64,000 bases of DNA from Parastagonospora avenae f. sp. tritici 18332-5 (GCA_022559985.1 JAFJTR010000028.1:186001-250000); one strand, 5' to 3'. Counted from the first letter of the stretch, positions 45,835 to 57,772 are shown. The notes: generated from the letters alone by a model not told the origin. Translations and numbers: made by a program.

Positions 45835-48800
45835 ATTTGCTGTGAGACTGGATCCTGCACGCCCTTGCGTGATATGATGTGGTACGAAAATAAGAATCGT
45901 TGACCCCACTATGGAGGCAACGGATCGTGGTCCTGGAGGTGTTTGCGGTGTCGCTTCCCTAGGAGTCTCGGCGCAGGCAAATTCGCAAGGCGAATTGGTG
46001 ATCCGGTTCCGATTGATATGGCAATTTCGTGTGGAAGTTGAAGATGGGACCGGAAGATGTGGCAGGCTATTACTGAATGGTCTGGTATGGATACTCTGAA
46101 GGTGGTGAGGGTGCACGGCCCCAAGGAGCGTAAGGTTATAATATGGAAATGAACATGATGAAGCGTGAAGGTCGGACCGGGTTTGGTGTTAAGCGGAAAC
46201 GTCAGCTGGGGGTACCTGGTGAAGGTGATGCGTTGCTCAGCGACGTGTGGCAACGGGGCAGGATGGCTGTGGGACGGAGGCAGAGGTGAGTGCCGCTGAA
46301 CTTAGTAAGATTGGCGACTTGGCGTCTGGAAGCAGAAGAAGCGCAGAGAGTTCTGGCGTCCGCAGCAACCGCTGTGTTGGCACGACGCGACTGTCGAGCG
46401 AGGAGGGCGAGATGAGGAGGGCGAGATGAAATTCAGAGGTGCCGGGTGCTAGCAAACAGTGGGTATCCGCTAGGGCTCTTATTCGTACCCCACGATCCAA
46501 TCCAATCGAAACACACCCAAATGCCGCGCGTGGGCTCGTGCAGATATCGAAGTGCAGCTCGCAATTCACGCTGTGCCGCGGCGTGCGATGAAGAGGAAAA
46601 TGCGGCGTCCAGAATTAGGCTTTCACCGGTGTCTGAGCGTAACACACCCCTGCTTACAGAACGCTGACAGGCTCAGACTTCATTGTCAGCCATTGACATC
46701 CAGTGCAATTGCCCTTTGTTGTGTGCTGAACATTCTGGACTGGCCCTTTGTCGGCGACCTAGGGCGAAGCAGCACCTCCGCACAAACCGGTTTACTGTGC
46801 ATCACCCCACGAAGCTATCAAGCCATCGGCAAAGGACCTGAAAGCTGGTTGACTTGGCCGAGTTTTCCATCGCTGCATCCTGCAACCGCATAGCCAGTTT
46901 GGGACTGTCTGGCCCCATGCTCGAGCATCAGCTGCATGTCCTTGCATTACGCTGCAGAAGTACCTTGCTTGCTTTCGCTGAGCTGCTGAAGCTCAGAACT
47001 TGATAGCCTCTGCGTTCCCATTTGTGTGGCCTCTTCCAAGGCTGTTGTGTTTGATGGACCACATCGCGCCAGACGATTTTCTGGACACCTCTACACCGCT
47101 TTCTCACCGCCCCTCTTACAACTACGTTCTCGAAGCCGCTGCCGTGCCGCCTCTGTCATCTGACTGCATGCTGCACGCCATATTCGATGCTAATCGAAGG
47201 CGTCTTGCGTACAGCGCCCAGCCGGCGTCGCTGCGAGGACCCTTGTCGATCCCATATCGACATCAAGCGCCTCAGCCGGCCGTCCGCGACTTGCCAATGG
47301 TTGTGATGCGGGGAAGCTTTTTGCGCTCATGACAGCTCGCGCGCCATACATGCTTGATTCTATGGTTTCTAGGCGTTGCGCCATGTGTCGATTGCATTAC
47401 TCTGCGCTACATAGCGTGGGAGGCACTTATCCGAAGGTTCGTTGTTCGGAGTCCGCACGATGCAATGCTGCGTACATGTCCACAGAACTTGGTAGGCCCG
47501 AGTCATCTCCAGACAGACCACAATGACGTCGCACCTCACGTTGCGACGAAGCGGAACCGCTGGATACCTCCTCTTGCAAATAACCCATTCGGGCACTCCC
47601 ACGTCCTCGCTGGTCAGTATATTTCGCACCCCCAAGTTTCAGAACAAACGCATTGAAACTTTGTTTCACTTGGCCCCGGCTGCTAAATGCTTGATGTGTC
47701 CTTCACCTCACCATCTGTGCGGCCATGCCTTCCATTTGCGGCCGACCAACGTCTATGCTTTGACTTCTTGCGGCCACCAAGAAACGCAACTCGCACGAAA
47801 GCAGCCCCCAGACCTGTTCCGCCTCATCGATCATCATACCGGACTCCGTAACAATATGCTGATCTCGACGTACCGCATACACTCAACCCCCAAATTGATG
47901 CACCAGTTACATGCGTTTTCCGACATCTTCCTGTGCCCTTCGGTCCGTCTCCAGGTCACGCCAGCGAATTCACCAATCCCTCGCCATCGCCCACGACATA
48001 GCCAAGTATTCCACTCTATGTACATCGCGTCTCCCTACCACCTCGCCATCACTACACGCTGCAACACCACTTTCCGTCCCATCTAATCTTGCCCTCGCTC
48101 GAACTGACAGACTGACAGCCAAGCCGATACCAAGCCTCTAGGTACTACGCGCACTGTCGCGCGGACTGCCGATCATCCGCGCGTACTGCCGCGCACTGGA
48201 CTGCTGTGAGATCTTGACAGGATGATGGCCCCGCTTCTGATGTGGATTGAGGCCACTCCTGCCTGGAGACGTGTTCGGGCTGGTGGAGCGCGGAGACCTT
48301 GGCGTTGGGTGCACTGCCACTTGTCAGAGGCGGCGTGCGTAAGATGCCGCGTAGAGGGTTTGTACAGCTCACTTGTAGGTAGGGGTGGGATTGACATCAT
48401 TATGCGTGAAGGTAGGTAAACGCGGAGACAGTGGAACAGATAAGACACACATTGATCTGCCCATTGAGTGGGTTGGCTCAATCGATCAGTAGACCATAAA
48501 GTGAAGTGTACAACGCAGCTGTGCACTTCCTATCAACATTAATTGCACCACAGCGTCTGTACCGGGTCGATGTCCTTGGCGTGATCAAAGCCAAGAGAGC
48601 GGAAAGACCCATCGATAGTGCTCCTTATGTCGGAAGCGGCAAGCTACGCACAAGCGTTTGTGCGGCGGCCTAGAACTTCTATTTGTACTGTGAAACGTGA
48701 CACAATGGAGCTGTTGGTATTTTAGACGCTCAACAAAGAAGGCACAAGCGAAATCGCAGATCTTGTACGCTAAAGTGAGGTTCGTAGTCAAGAAGGTGAG

Positions 48801-48909
48801 TATCGATATATTGAGGGAAGCCATTGATGCTTGGAAGCACGTCCGGTAGCTTGTCTAAGTCATAGCACCCAGCATTGAGGTATCAAACTGCCCTATTGAA
48901 GTGCCTGCT
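45835..48909. other. Long non-coding stretch, 3.07 kb
   Basis: Upstream of the DUF2457-like gene and downstream of the hydrolase gene. The longest frame (47523-48086, 187 codons) is His/Ser/Pro/Thr-rich with no motif. Near 48146-48200 there are repeated CGCGCACTG and GGACTGC words. No RNA gene or transposon recognised. Confidence 0.45.
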
Positions 48910-50582
48910 TCACTCTGGAAGTCCGCTGAACTCACTCGGCATCCTCAATAGGTGACCTACAGGATCCGTGTTCCTTTGCTTCTCCCGCGCGACGTCCAGT
49001 TTCTTGTTCCAATTATCTTTGACAAAGTCCAGCGTCCTGGCAAAGACGAGTTCGCGCTCCTTACGCTCATGCTTGGGCACAAAAGTGTCCGGGAATTGCG
49101 TCCAGCCGTGTCGGCATTTGGGCGCGTGCCAGACCTCGAGTCCACCGTTATCTTTGCTTTGGGGGACGGAGGAGCCTGCAGAGCCTCCTGTATGGCCGTC
49201 CCAATCGCCTTCGCGACCGTCCCCGAATCGGACGAAGCCGTTCCAGCCGCCCTGGTTCATCTTGTCGACCCAGACGTCGCTCTGGACCGCCAAGGTGTCT
49301 TTCTCAGGCAGAACGAGCAGGATGGCCGCATTCTTCTGAACGTTGTCTGGACTCGTCAAGCCCGGACTCGCTCTAGGGTGGGGGCGAAGCTTCCTCGGCA
49401 GATATGTAGGTCCCATGATGGAGAAGAGACCAGGCGTTCTTGGCTTCTCTGTCTTCTTGTCGTCGCCTCTCAGTGCGTTTGGCATCTCTTTCATTGGTCT
49501 CTCGTGCGGTAGTAGTCTCGCGTCCAGCGAAGGGTAGAACAGGAGTAGGGGAAGCATTCTTGGTTGCGCGTGTGGTGGCGGAAGAAGTGATGACCACGGC
49601 TCGTTCACGTCGTCGAGTACAGTCGCTGCCCGCCGAGGTGGCATCAAAGGAGACATGGTGTTTGCTGGAGAAGGGCGTTGTCGCGGGGACTGGGTAGGAC
49701 TGGAGGGCGAGAGTGTGGGCGAAGACATCAGCTCTGGACATGGTGGTACAGAGATGGCCATGTTCAGCGCAATGTTTCCGCCAGCGGAGAAACCACTTAT
49801 CGCTAGGCGCGTAGGATCGAGGGTGATAGTAGTGACATTCTCCAGGTGCGGCGGCGCATGCTTCTTGTTCTTCCCATCGAGCAGCATTTCGCGTGTCATG
49901 CTATAGTACCGCTGTAGCTCGGTCCTGAGGACATTTCCACCTTTTGACACGCCGCTTGTATCCAGGATCGCCGATAGCACATCCTCAACATCGTGTATAG
50001 CCGCCGGGAATTGGTGGAATGGCCCAATGCGATATGACACACTAATGACCACGGCTCCAAGCTCTCTTGCCATCATTGAAGCATACGGTGCTTGCTCGAG
50101 TGGAGACTATTGCGATGTCAGCTCTTGATATGTGCACCGACTGCCGTGTATACTGACACCCATGATGAAACCTCCTCCATGGCAATCCAGCACCACCGGT
50201 ACCTTCCAGTCGCCTGTCCTACTTCGTAACCTTTCCGCATCGCTGTTCCCTTCCAGATCGACCGGTGTCGGCGGCACGAAGACGTATAGAGTGATGACGC
50301 TGTCTTTACGACTCGGGAGGGATATGAGGAACGGGTGCGGCCCCTTGGGCGAAGTTATGTGTAGTATGGACAGAGGTACGAAGCGCGGTATCTGGACCTA
50401 TATGCGGAAATTTCAAAGTCAGCTATGTCGCACATGTGATCCGCCGAGACAGCCTCTCACAAGGAACGTTCTCCTACATGAGTTAGTAATGCTTGATGTC
50501 CTTCGTACCACTAGCAGACTTACCATTGTATGTGAAAAGGGAGGCGGAAGAAGTACGCAATCGAATGGAAGTAGCTGCTCAT
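48910..50582 (-). CDS. Alpha/beta hydrolase, hormone-sensitive-lipase type
   Basis: Ester hydrolase or lipase-like enzyme. Four exons: 50582-50524, 50473-50461 (13-nt microexon), 50397-50158 and 50106-48910, 502 aa. Motifs: VVLDCHGGGFIMG (HGGG oxyanion hole), SPLEQAPYASMMARELGAVVISVSYR, DPTRLAISGFSAGGNIALN (nucleophilic Ser in GFSAGG), LPEKDTLAVQ (likely acid) and CRHGWTQFP (likely His). A Pro/Ser-rich insert sits after the nucleophile (SSPTLSPSSPTQSPRQRPS). The N-terminal 24 residues depend on the microexon model, which closes the frame as HIQWRTFLVQIPRFVPL; the catalytic part does not depend on it. No signal peptide. Natural substrate unknown. Confidence 0.82.
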
Positions 50583-51275
50583 CGTGCCGGCAATGCTGAG
50601 GTCGAAGTCGTCATACGCGCATGATGTTAACAAGAGAAACAATGAGCATCCGCATGCTCCTGGGAAAGACTAGGTGGCGCTGAGTGAGCATTGTCGCAGC
50701 TCCAGTAGCATTTGACGCGCACCTCGGGGGCAAGCGCGAAAGCCAATCGCGACCTGTGACGTCACCAGTGTGGCCTACGCAAGGGAAACCACGACTAGAT
50801 TGATAATTGCAAAACTTGCACGGATCGTGTTTGGAGTCGCGCAACTACAATCTTGTTATACTAGCTCCAAGGAGGGATGTCTTGGACGTTATGGAATTAC
50901 CAGTATGCCCCGCTTGGTGCAGCTCTCCCGCACCTCTTACCTTTTGGGGATGATCCCGTTAGCGCCTTGAGGTCGTACATGCAGCAGTATTAGCAAGCTC
51001 ATGCCATCTCAATCGTGACTTCAGTTTGAGGCGACTCGTGAATCTATCTTGCTGCACTCAACAATTATATCAGGCAGCTTCGGCATGTGGGTGTCGATCG
51101 TAGCATGAGGTTAGTGAACGAGGACCATCTCCGAGCGTTGTTGGGCCAAGTCGGGGCCTCAAGCGAACATCATCACATTCCGGAAAATCCATATACAACT
51201 TCTCACGATCGCATAGTATCATATTCATCCAACTGCCGAAGCCGATACATACATACACTACGCCGCTGTTTCACC
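50583..51275. other. Intergenic, 0.69 kb
   Basis: Hydrolase 5' region and 3' region of the permease gene. Nothing distinctive seen. Confidence 0.4.
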
Positions 51276-53005
51276 CTAGTACACATAGCGGAAGTTGGAG
51301 TTCTCCTTGTCAGTCAAGTCATCAAAGCCGTGAGTGCTGTTGATCTCCTTGCCAAACTGCTGGTCCTTCTTCTTGTTGCGCACGGTCAGGTTCCATCGGA
51401 GGAAGGCAATGGTACACACGAGCAGGGAGTAGCAGCCGAGATGGATGGACAAAGCCTTGCGGTAGCGCGGTGCGTCGCCATCGAAGAAGACTTGAGGACC
51501 AGCGGCATTACCACCGCACCATGCGAGGAAGTTCATGGTGATGCAGACTGACTTCTTGGTCTGGCCTCCCACGTTGCGCGTCAACATGGACATACCGAGA
51601 CCCTGTGCGGCCCAGAAGGTGAAGACGATCCAGTAGCTGATGAGGAGACCGGCTTTGGTTGAGTTGTTCTTGTTTTCGACAGTCATGATAACAATCGTGC
51701 CGATGAAGGATGGGATCACGAAAATGGCCATTGTCAGTAAGTTCTGGCCGGTTTTCTTGCACAGCCATGCCGAGCCCGTCAGTGTGAAGATGATGACTAC
51801 ACCGAGGACCATGGCGAGAAGCTGAGTCTGGAGAATCGTGAACTTCAAGCCGTTGATAATGATGTTGTAGAAAGCACCGAGACCGGAAGTTGGGAGAGTT
51901 GTGCAGATCTGGATGAGCATGTAGCAGTACGTCTGGGGATCAAGTAGAGCCTCCTTGAGCTGGTACGCGCGGAACTTCTTGTTCTGGAGACCAGTCTGGT
52001 TGGATCGGACTCGCTCAACCATGAGCTTCTTATCTTCCTCTGTAAAACACTTGGCGCGCATAGGAGAGTCTGTTGAAATGTTGGCTAGAAGTCACTGATT
52101 GGATTTTCGCTCAGACTTACCAGGAAGACGGTAGAGCACGAAGATGCCCCATAAGAACGAAGCCATGCCATAGGTGATGAAAATAGCCTGCCACGATCTG
52201 ATTTTTGCGGTGCCGCCGATGAGCTTTCCGGTTCCGTCCCTGAAACTGGGGTGGTGAATTTGCGAGAAGCCGTAGGCGAGAAGACCACCAACGATTTGCT
52301 GCGCACCATTCATCATGTACCAGTAGTTGACAACAGCTGCCTGCTCATCGCGCTTGTACCAGATGGAGCTCATGATCAGGAAGGCAGGCTGACACACCGC
52401 TTCGAAGATACCGAGTAGCGTCCGCACCGTAACGAGTGCGGGGAAACTGAAGCAGAGAGCGTGGCAGCACAGAGTCGTTGACCAGAGCAAGATGTTGATG
52501 CCGAGAAATTTTCCGACAGGAACGCGTTGAATGGTCCAGTTGATGGGGTATTCGACACACAGAATGGCAATGTAGATACAAGTGGTGAGCCAGGCGAACT
52601 GCAGTCTGTTAGAAAAGGGGTCTAGTCGAAGAACGATGCAGATATACTCACATAGTGGTTCTGCTTCAAGATCGGAACATCGTTTCTGATACCCATGATC
52701 GAGGAGAAGGACATGGTTCCTTTGTCCAGCGCTTGCAAGAAGTATGTGACAATCATGATCGGGAGAACGCGTCTGTCAATGAGCTTCTTCAACCGCTTGT
52801 TCTCCTCTTCAGAGATGTGCACTCTTTCCGCGGTCGCATCTGCATATTTCGCGACTTCGGCGTCGATACGGTCGTAGTTGATGTGGTCGACCTTCTCGTC
52901 TTCTGCCGACAAGACACGCTCGACCTGACCAATCTCTTTCTTATCAGCAGGGTACGTGACCTCCGGCGCGGTGTTCACGCCGTCATGGCTGGCTCGGGTT
53001 GTCAT
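51276..53005 (-). CDS. MFS permease, Dal5/Tna1-type anion:cation symporter
   Basis: Plasma-membrane proton symporter of 541 aa; three exons 53005-52652, 52598-52121 and 52069-51276 (introns 53 and 51 bp). A hydrophilic head of about 80 residues is followed by 12 predicted helices. The first is RRVLPIMIVTYFLQALDKGTMSFSSIMGI, a signature start for the anion:cation symporter family, which transports allantoate, nicotinate, pantothenate, biotin and, in some plant-associated fungi, sugar acids or oligosaccharide products. Other segments: YPINWTIQRVPVGKFLGINI (helix 2 to 3 loop), FLIMSSIWYKRDEQAAVVNYWYMMN, and YWIVFTFWAAQGLGMSM. Divergent from the GH105 gene across 1.2 kb, which hints at transport of a pectin fragment; this is inference. 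Confidence 0.9.
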
Positions 53006-54226
53006 CCTGGCTGTTTCCTTTGACGCTTGACAGGAGGAAGACTGTGACTGAGGAGGTAGCAAAGAGAACCTCCGGACTCAAATGAGATGACAGAAAGTGG
53101 AGTCGTGCAGTAGATATTTCTATCTGTGTAGATTGGACCCCAGTCCTCCCCGTGCCCCAATACCCCGGAGAGCTTACCCCATACAGTTCAGTGTACTCCG
53201 CATTTCCTGAGTTCCCTGCAACCCAACGTTTAGGCCGTGCTTCCTGACTCTGTAGCAATCCCAGCCGAGTTTAACGTTGGATCACGGCAAGCAAATTGGC
53301 GCTAGTTCCGCGTGTCGGGTGCGTGTTTCCCTGCATTCATCATTCTGCACTCATGTTGCCCACTCAGAATGCGGAGTGCGGAGTGGCCCTGTCAGAGGAT
53401 CAACAGGTCTGGAGGCAATCGTCTTGGGTCCCAACCACTTTTGGCAAATCATCGGCGCAATACACACCGAAGCGCGTTCCTGATGGGTTGACTCGCTGCA
53501 TGTGACAGGATAACCTCGTACATATCGTTGGGCGAGGGTCCTGATGCTGGGAATAGGCTGCTGGTGGAAGATTTCCAATATTCTTCCGTTGCCACGGTTA
53601 GTGGCAGACGGCGTCTCGTGCAGGCTACCTGGGCAGCCATCCCCATTGTCGGTTACACTACCCTGTGGGATTCTGCCGCGGCTCTTCAATTCTTGTTAGG
53701 TTGGACGCCTGGTATGTCGGTGTAGAGAACAACGAGCGTCGGCTCAATGTTGCGCGAACATGGTCGCGTCTGTCGTGTTTAGACTTTGTGATCGCGTTTT
53801 GTTTCTGAATATGTTGGGGAAAGCACCGCCTGTTCCCTCATCCCGGGCTCTAGCACTACTCCACGTGGGGATCCCAGATTTCCATCTCAATGTCGGTGTA
53901 AAGACCTGGCGATTCGGCCCAGAAAAGGATGAGAATAAGCTTGGGTTCGTGATTCGCGATCCATGTGCCTAAAGTTTCCAGCTCTCCGCTCCCCACTTCA
54001 ACAGGTTGCATTCAAGACCCATTGCAACCCACTCTGTTATCGACGCGTGTGACTCTTCGCGTTCTTAAACACATTATTATCTCTCCATACCTTTCAAAGA
54101 AAATACACACTCCATATCACACCCCGTGCCTCCTTCAACCACCTCCAAACCTGCGTACTTTGATGTCCGACCCCGCGAACCATCTCTAGAGAAACATCCG
54201 GCTCCAAAGCCACACCCACCACCAAA
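53006..54226. promoter_or_regulatory. Divergent promoter region, MFS permease / GH105
   Basis: 1.2 kb between two divergent start codons. GTGGGG near 53869-53874 fits the CreA carbon-repressor consensus SYGGRG, but a 6-bp match is weak evidence. A pyrimidine-rich leader precedes the GH105 ATG (context CACCAAAATG). No coding frame recognised. Confidence 0.4.
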
Positions 54227-55369
54227 ATGTCCTCCCTCACAATCAACGCCCTCAAAAAAGACGACATAACCTCCGCAATCGAGCTCCTCAGCTACAACCT
54301 CGTCAACATCAACGACACCACCGGCGAATTCCTCCTCAAACTCGACGACGGCCGCATCATCGACACCAAAGGCTGGGACGGCTGGGAATGGACCCATGGC
54401 ATCGGCCTCTACGGCCTGTGGCACTACTACACCCTGACCGGCTCCACGTCCACCCTCTCCACCATCCAAGACTGGTTCACGCGCCAACTCGCCCTCGGCA
54501 CCACCAAGAATATCAACACCATGAGCCCGTTCCTCACCCTCGCCTACCTGTACGAAGAAACGGGCAACAAGACGTTCATACCTTGGCTGGACACGTGGGC
54601 CGAGTGGCTCATGCACGACCTGCCACGAACAAAGTATCAGGGCTTCCAACACGAGACGTACAACTCGTTCAACAAAGACGAACTCTGGGACGACACGCTG
54701 ATGATGTCTGCGCTGCCGCTTGCGAAAATCGGACTCGTGCTTAACCGCCCGCACTACGTCGAGGAAGCGAAGCGCCAATTCCTGCTGCATTGTCAGTACC
54801 TGTGTGACACGACGACGGGGCTGTTTTTCCACGGGTGGAAGTGGAACGACGCCGAGAGTGGGATATTAGAGGTCGGGCATAATTTCGCGCGCGCGAGGTG
54901 GGCGCGGGGGAATAGTTGGTTGACGATTGCGATTCCGGATTTTATTGAGCTCTTGGGGTTGGAGGAGAGGGATCCGCTTAGGCAGTTTTTGATTCATACA
55001 TTGGAGAGTCAGTGTGCGGCGTTGTTGAAGTTGCAGGCGGAGAACGGCATGTGGCGGACGCTGTTGGATGTATCGGTTGGGGAGGGGAGCTATGAAGAGG
55101 CGTCGGCGACTGCGGGGTTTGCGTATGGTATGCTTAAGGCGGTGAGGAAGAGGTATATTAGTGGAGAGGTGTATCAGGAAGCTGCGGTGAAGGCCGTCAA
55201 GGCGGTGCTGAAGAGGATTGATAAAGATGGCGAGCTGCAGGAAGTCAGTTTCGGGACGGGTATGGGACATGACTTGCAGCATTACAAGGATATCAAGATC
55301 ACGAGTATGCCGTACGGGCAGGCGATGGCAATAATGGCGCTGGGAGAGTACCTGAGGGCTTTCATATAG
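54227..55369 (+). CDS. GH105 unsaturated rhamnogalacturonyl hydrolase, cytosolic
   Basis: Removes the unsaturated galacturonyl residue from products of pectin or rhamnogalacturonan lyases. Intronless, 380 aa. The (alpha/alpha)6-barrel motifs are present: KGWDGWEWTHGIGLYGLWHYY near residues 48-68, GFQHETYNSFNKDELWDDTLMM with the expected catalytic Asp at 155/156, HGWKWND, ARWARGNSWLTIAIPDFIELL and EASATAGFAYGM. Typical length for YteR/YesR-type enzymes. There is no signal peptide, so it should act inside the cell on imported disaccharides. That makes the divergent permease a natural partner. It is tail-to-tail with an AA9 gene, only 68 bp apart. Codon use turns more G-rich in the 3' half. Confidence 0.92.
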   Translation: MSSLTINALKKDDITSAIELLSYNLVNINDTTGEFLLKLDDGRIIDTKGWDGWEWTHGIGLYGLWHYYTLTGSTSTLSTIQDWFTRQLALGTTKNINTMSPFLTLAYLYEETGNKTFIPWLDTWAEWLMHDLPRTKYQGFQHETYNSFNKDELWDDTLMMSALPLAKIGLVLNRPHYVEEAKRQFLLHCQYLCDTTTGLFFHGWKWNDAESGILEVGHNFARARWARGNSWLTIAIPDFIELLGLEERDPLRQFLIHTLESQCAALLKLQAENGMWRTLLDVSVGEGSYEEASATAGFAYGMLKAVRKRYISGEVYQEAAVKAVKAVLKRIDKDGELQEVSFGTGMGHDLQHYKDIKITSMPYGQAMAIMALGEYLRAFI

Positions 55370-55437
55370 GTCTAGCAGCCATGGTTGAATGAAGAACTGA
55401 GCATCATACGTGTATACCCTCCTCATCGATCATTCCT

Positions 55438-56400
55438 CTACCCGAGAAGATTGTTGAATCCCCTGATCATCTTTGCCTTTGGGCACACAGGAGCACCCGG
55501 CACTACCGTCTGACCCTCGGCAATCACAGCCGGGCCAGGGATAACATACTTACTGACAGAAGAGTGGATGTTGATCATTATACCTGCGTCGGAAGCTTTG
55601 TATGCACCAGGGAATTTCACAGTCTGAGGGCTGAGGGTGCCAGTGCCAGAGACAGTAAGTTGATCTGTAGGTTGTTAGTCAAAAGCGTTACAGTGTTGTC
55701 ATGTAAGAAGCAGACTCACAGCAAGACATGTAGAACTGCGCTCCTCCTGATGACCCAGCAGTATGAAGGGCGATAACCTCAGCACGAAGGAGGTAGTCTC
55801 CAGCAGCCAGTGCGGTGGGGATCTTGACGTCGACCTTGCCGCAGCATGCATTCAAGTCCTTGACACCCCAGTTGTCGTTGTCAGCGGCGCCCTTGTTCGC
55901 TGCCGCCCAGCCATTCTCGTACACTATCAGCTATCAGTAATGTTCGCGGTGCATAGAGATGAAGTGCCGGTTACCCTTGAACCATCCAGTACTCCCATCA
56001 GCCTTGCTGCTGTCGTCCACTTTGCTCATGTACACCATGACAGGACCATAGTGTGCACCGCCGATAGCTTCGTTCTTGCAGCCCCTGTCACCGTTCTGCT
56101 GGTGCATCTCGACGGTCACAGTGTCGCCCGCTGCGACTGCGCATTTGCCTGCTACGCCCTTGGAGCCGCCGGCATTGCAACGTATGTCATTCGATGACAC
56201 ACTCTATGATGGCGTTAGTATAGACAGCGGCCTAGTTTCGGGAGAGATGAGCGTACCGTGACTGGCGAGTTGGAGACATAACTCGTCCCAGGTAGGCGCA
56301 CACAGGTGCTGGCTTTGTCGACGCCGTTGACCCACAGATCCTGCCAGATCGCATGGCCTACGGCCTGTGCAGCAAACGTAGAAAGGATGAGCGACTTCAT
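55438..56400 (-). CDS. AA9 lytic polysaccharide monooxygenase, secreted
   Basis: Four exons: 56400-56257, 56203-55975, 55923-55720 and 55664-55438 (introns 51-55 bp), 267 aa. Signal peptide MKSLILSTFAAQAVG, then His16 as mature N-terminus (HAIWQDLWVNG), the usual AA9 arrangement. Further features: SSNDIRCNAGG, GDTVTVEMHQQNGDRGC, second brace His in GGAHYGPVMVYMSKVDD, a short Gly/Asn loop with CCGKVDVKIP, RAEVIALHTAG and the axial Tyr in GGAQFYMSCYQL, KFPGAYKASDAGI and YVIPGPAVI. No CBM1. It differs clearly from the other AA9 in this window (longer substrate-side loops), so the two are not a recent duplication. CTGGGG at 56490-56495, upstream of the ATG, fits a CreA site. Confidence 0.93.
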
Positions 56401-56842
56401 AGTGAATAGACTTTGTGACGATATCAAGCAGATGGGACGTAGCAGGCAGTTGGCGTCTTTATGACCGAGCAAGCAGATACGGACCCTCACTGGGGCGTAG
56501 CTAAAAGGTGCGTGCTACGTGTTCATGTGGAAAGTCCTGATAGTGCGCAGGTTGTATTGTATACAAGCATCTCACCCAACTACCGAGATCGCGTGTGTGT
56601 AAGACGCACTCCAGATCCCAAGATGCACGATAAACCACCCTGCCGGCAATCAAAGGCAGAGCACATATTGCACACACCATTATTGGAGGGAAGCAGTCCA
56701 ACCAATTTGGTGAGACTCGTGGTCAGAGCAAGCTTTGCCCGATAGTGAATTCAATCTATCGATACAAGCTGTCTATAAACGGCCAGGCATCCACTCCATG
56801 GATTGAAAGGCTGCCTATGCATTTACGGAAAGGCGCTCAAGG
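56401..56842. other. Intergenic, 0.44 kb
   Basis: LPMO promoter region plus the 3' flank of the next minus-strand gene. Apart from the CreA-like hexamer, nothing seen. Confidence 0.4.
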
Positions 56843-57499
56843 CTAGGAGAAGGTGAAGACCATTTCGAAGAGATCGTCATTTAGTCGCGGGTTGTCGTCT
56901 TCCGTGTCCAACAGTTTCCAACTCCTCCCTGGCGCGCGCGCTTTAAAGTCGTTCTTGTCCATGTAGAAAATATTCTGGACGACCACCTTGTCCACGTGCG
57001 CAAGTGAAGATGCTGTCCGACAGACCTGGTTCTCCTCTCGAATCCTTGAGCGCCGGACTATGGGATCGCGGATGGTGGGAACATCGAGAATAATTCTGAG
57101 CTCCTCTAACCTGTTGACGGGGCTCCAACTTGAGGCGTAGTGAATCCTCAGTGGTTCAAGAAGCTCATCCAAGTCTTCTGGTGGAGTGTACAGTGCAATC
57201 TTGTTTATCTGCTGTTGCAGATTCCGCTCCAGCCTGGACAGGCGCTGAAGAAAGTGGCCTGGCCGAGTGTAAGTCCGGCGACATTGCAGCCAATCGAGGA
57301 CATGTATGTTATCCTGGAACACTATGCTCTTCGCCTCCATGCTCATGCGGCGACACGTGAATCGGGGCAGGGCCACATCTGACGATTGTGGAACTGGCAG
57401 CCCGTCTTCGGGATCGGGGAGGTATGGAGGCGGCGATGCGGAGAAGGTATAGTGGTAGACTTCATCGCGAAGCTCTCGAGGCAGGCGGAAGAACGCGGA
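56843..57499 (-). CDS. 2EXR/F-box-like fungal protein, 5' end unresolved
   Basis: Open from an acceptor-like CAACAG (ending at 57500) to the stop at 56843-56845, about 218 codons. It begins SAFFRLPRELRDEVYHYTFS, the LPxE(I/L)RxxIY signature of the abundant fungal 2EXR/F-box-like family, followed by PPPYLPDPEDGLPVPQSS and LPRFTCRRMSMEAKSIVFQDN. The family is expanded in Pezizomycotina and functionally obscure. A first exon with ATG must lie upstream; ATGTCCTCCC near 57543 is a candidate but runs into a TAG in the same frame, and I saw no donor. No zinc, nuclease or catalytic motif. Its 5' side faces the HSP90 promoter. Confidence 0.6.
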   Translation of the reverse strand, partial: SAFFRLPRELRDEVYHYTFSASPPPYLPDPEDGLPVPQSSDVALPRFTCRRMSMEAKSIVFQDNIHVLDWLQCRRTYTRPGHFLQRLSRLERNLQQQINKIALYTPPEDLDELLEPLRIHYASSWSPVNRLEELRIILDVPTIRDPIVRRSRIREENQVCRTASSLAHVDKVVVQNIFYMDKNDFKARAPGRSWKLLDTEDDNPRLNDDLFEMVFTFS

Positions 57500-57760
57500 C
57501 TGTTGCTGCTCCTATGCATGTGCTCGATTGCGGTGGGAGGACATGGTGGTTTGCCTGTGCCAACGCGAATGCGGGGCATTGAGGCGGGAACGTGCGGGCT
57601 GGCGTGTGACGAGGGCGGCGGTGAGGGTAATTACGGATAGCGATAGACTGCTGAGGTGCTCCAGGCAGCCGTGTTAGCGATGGACGGGGCTGTACATGGT
57701 GAGCTTATGGTGCGAGGCTGCACGAGGCTGACAGCTCGAGGCCCGGTCGGAGCTGCCACA

Positions 57761-57772
57761 GAAGCTTCTCGA
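57761..57772. promoter_or_regulatory. Heat-shock element, distal
   Basis: GAAgcTTCtcGA: two perfect inverted nGAAn units at correct 2-base spacing plus a third imperfect one. About 510 bp before the HSP90 start codon. Hsf1 is the expected binding factor. Confidence 0.55.

Noticed and set aside
47523..48086. 187-codon frame in the 3-kb non-coding stretch
   Set aside because: Starts inside unremarkable sequence, His/Ser/Thr/Pro-rich, no codon bias, no motif and no convincing splice partners.
48146..48200. Recurrent CGCGCACTG/GGACTGC words
   Set aside because: Too short and irregular to call a repeat array; no CRISPR-like spacing.
24001..56400. The two AA9 genes as a recent tandem pair
   Set aside because: They differ in loops, intron positions and N-terminal processing and lie about 31 kb apart; they are separate lineages.
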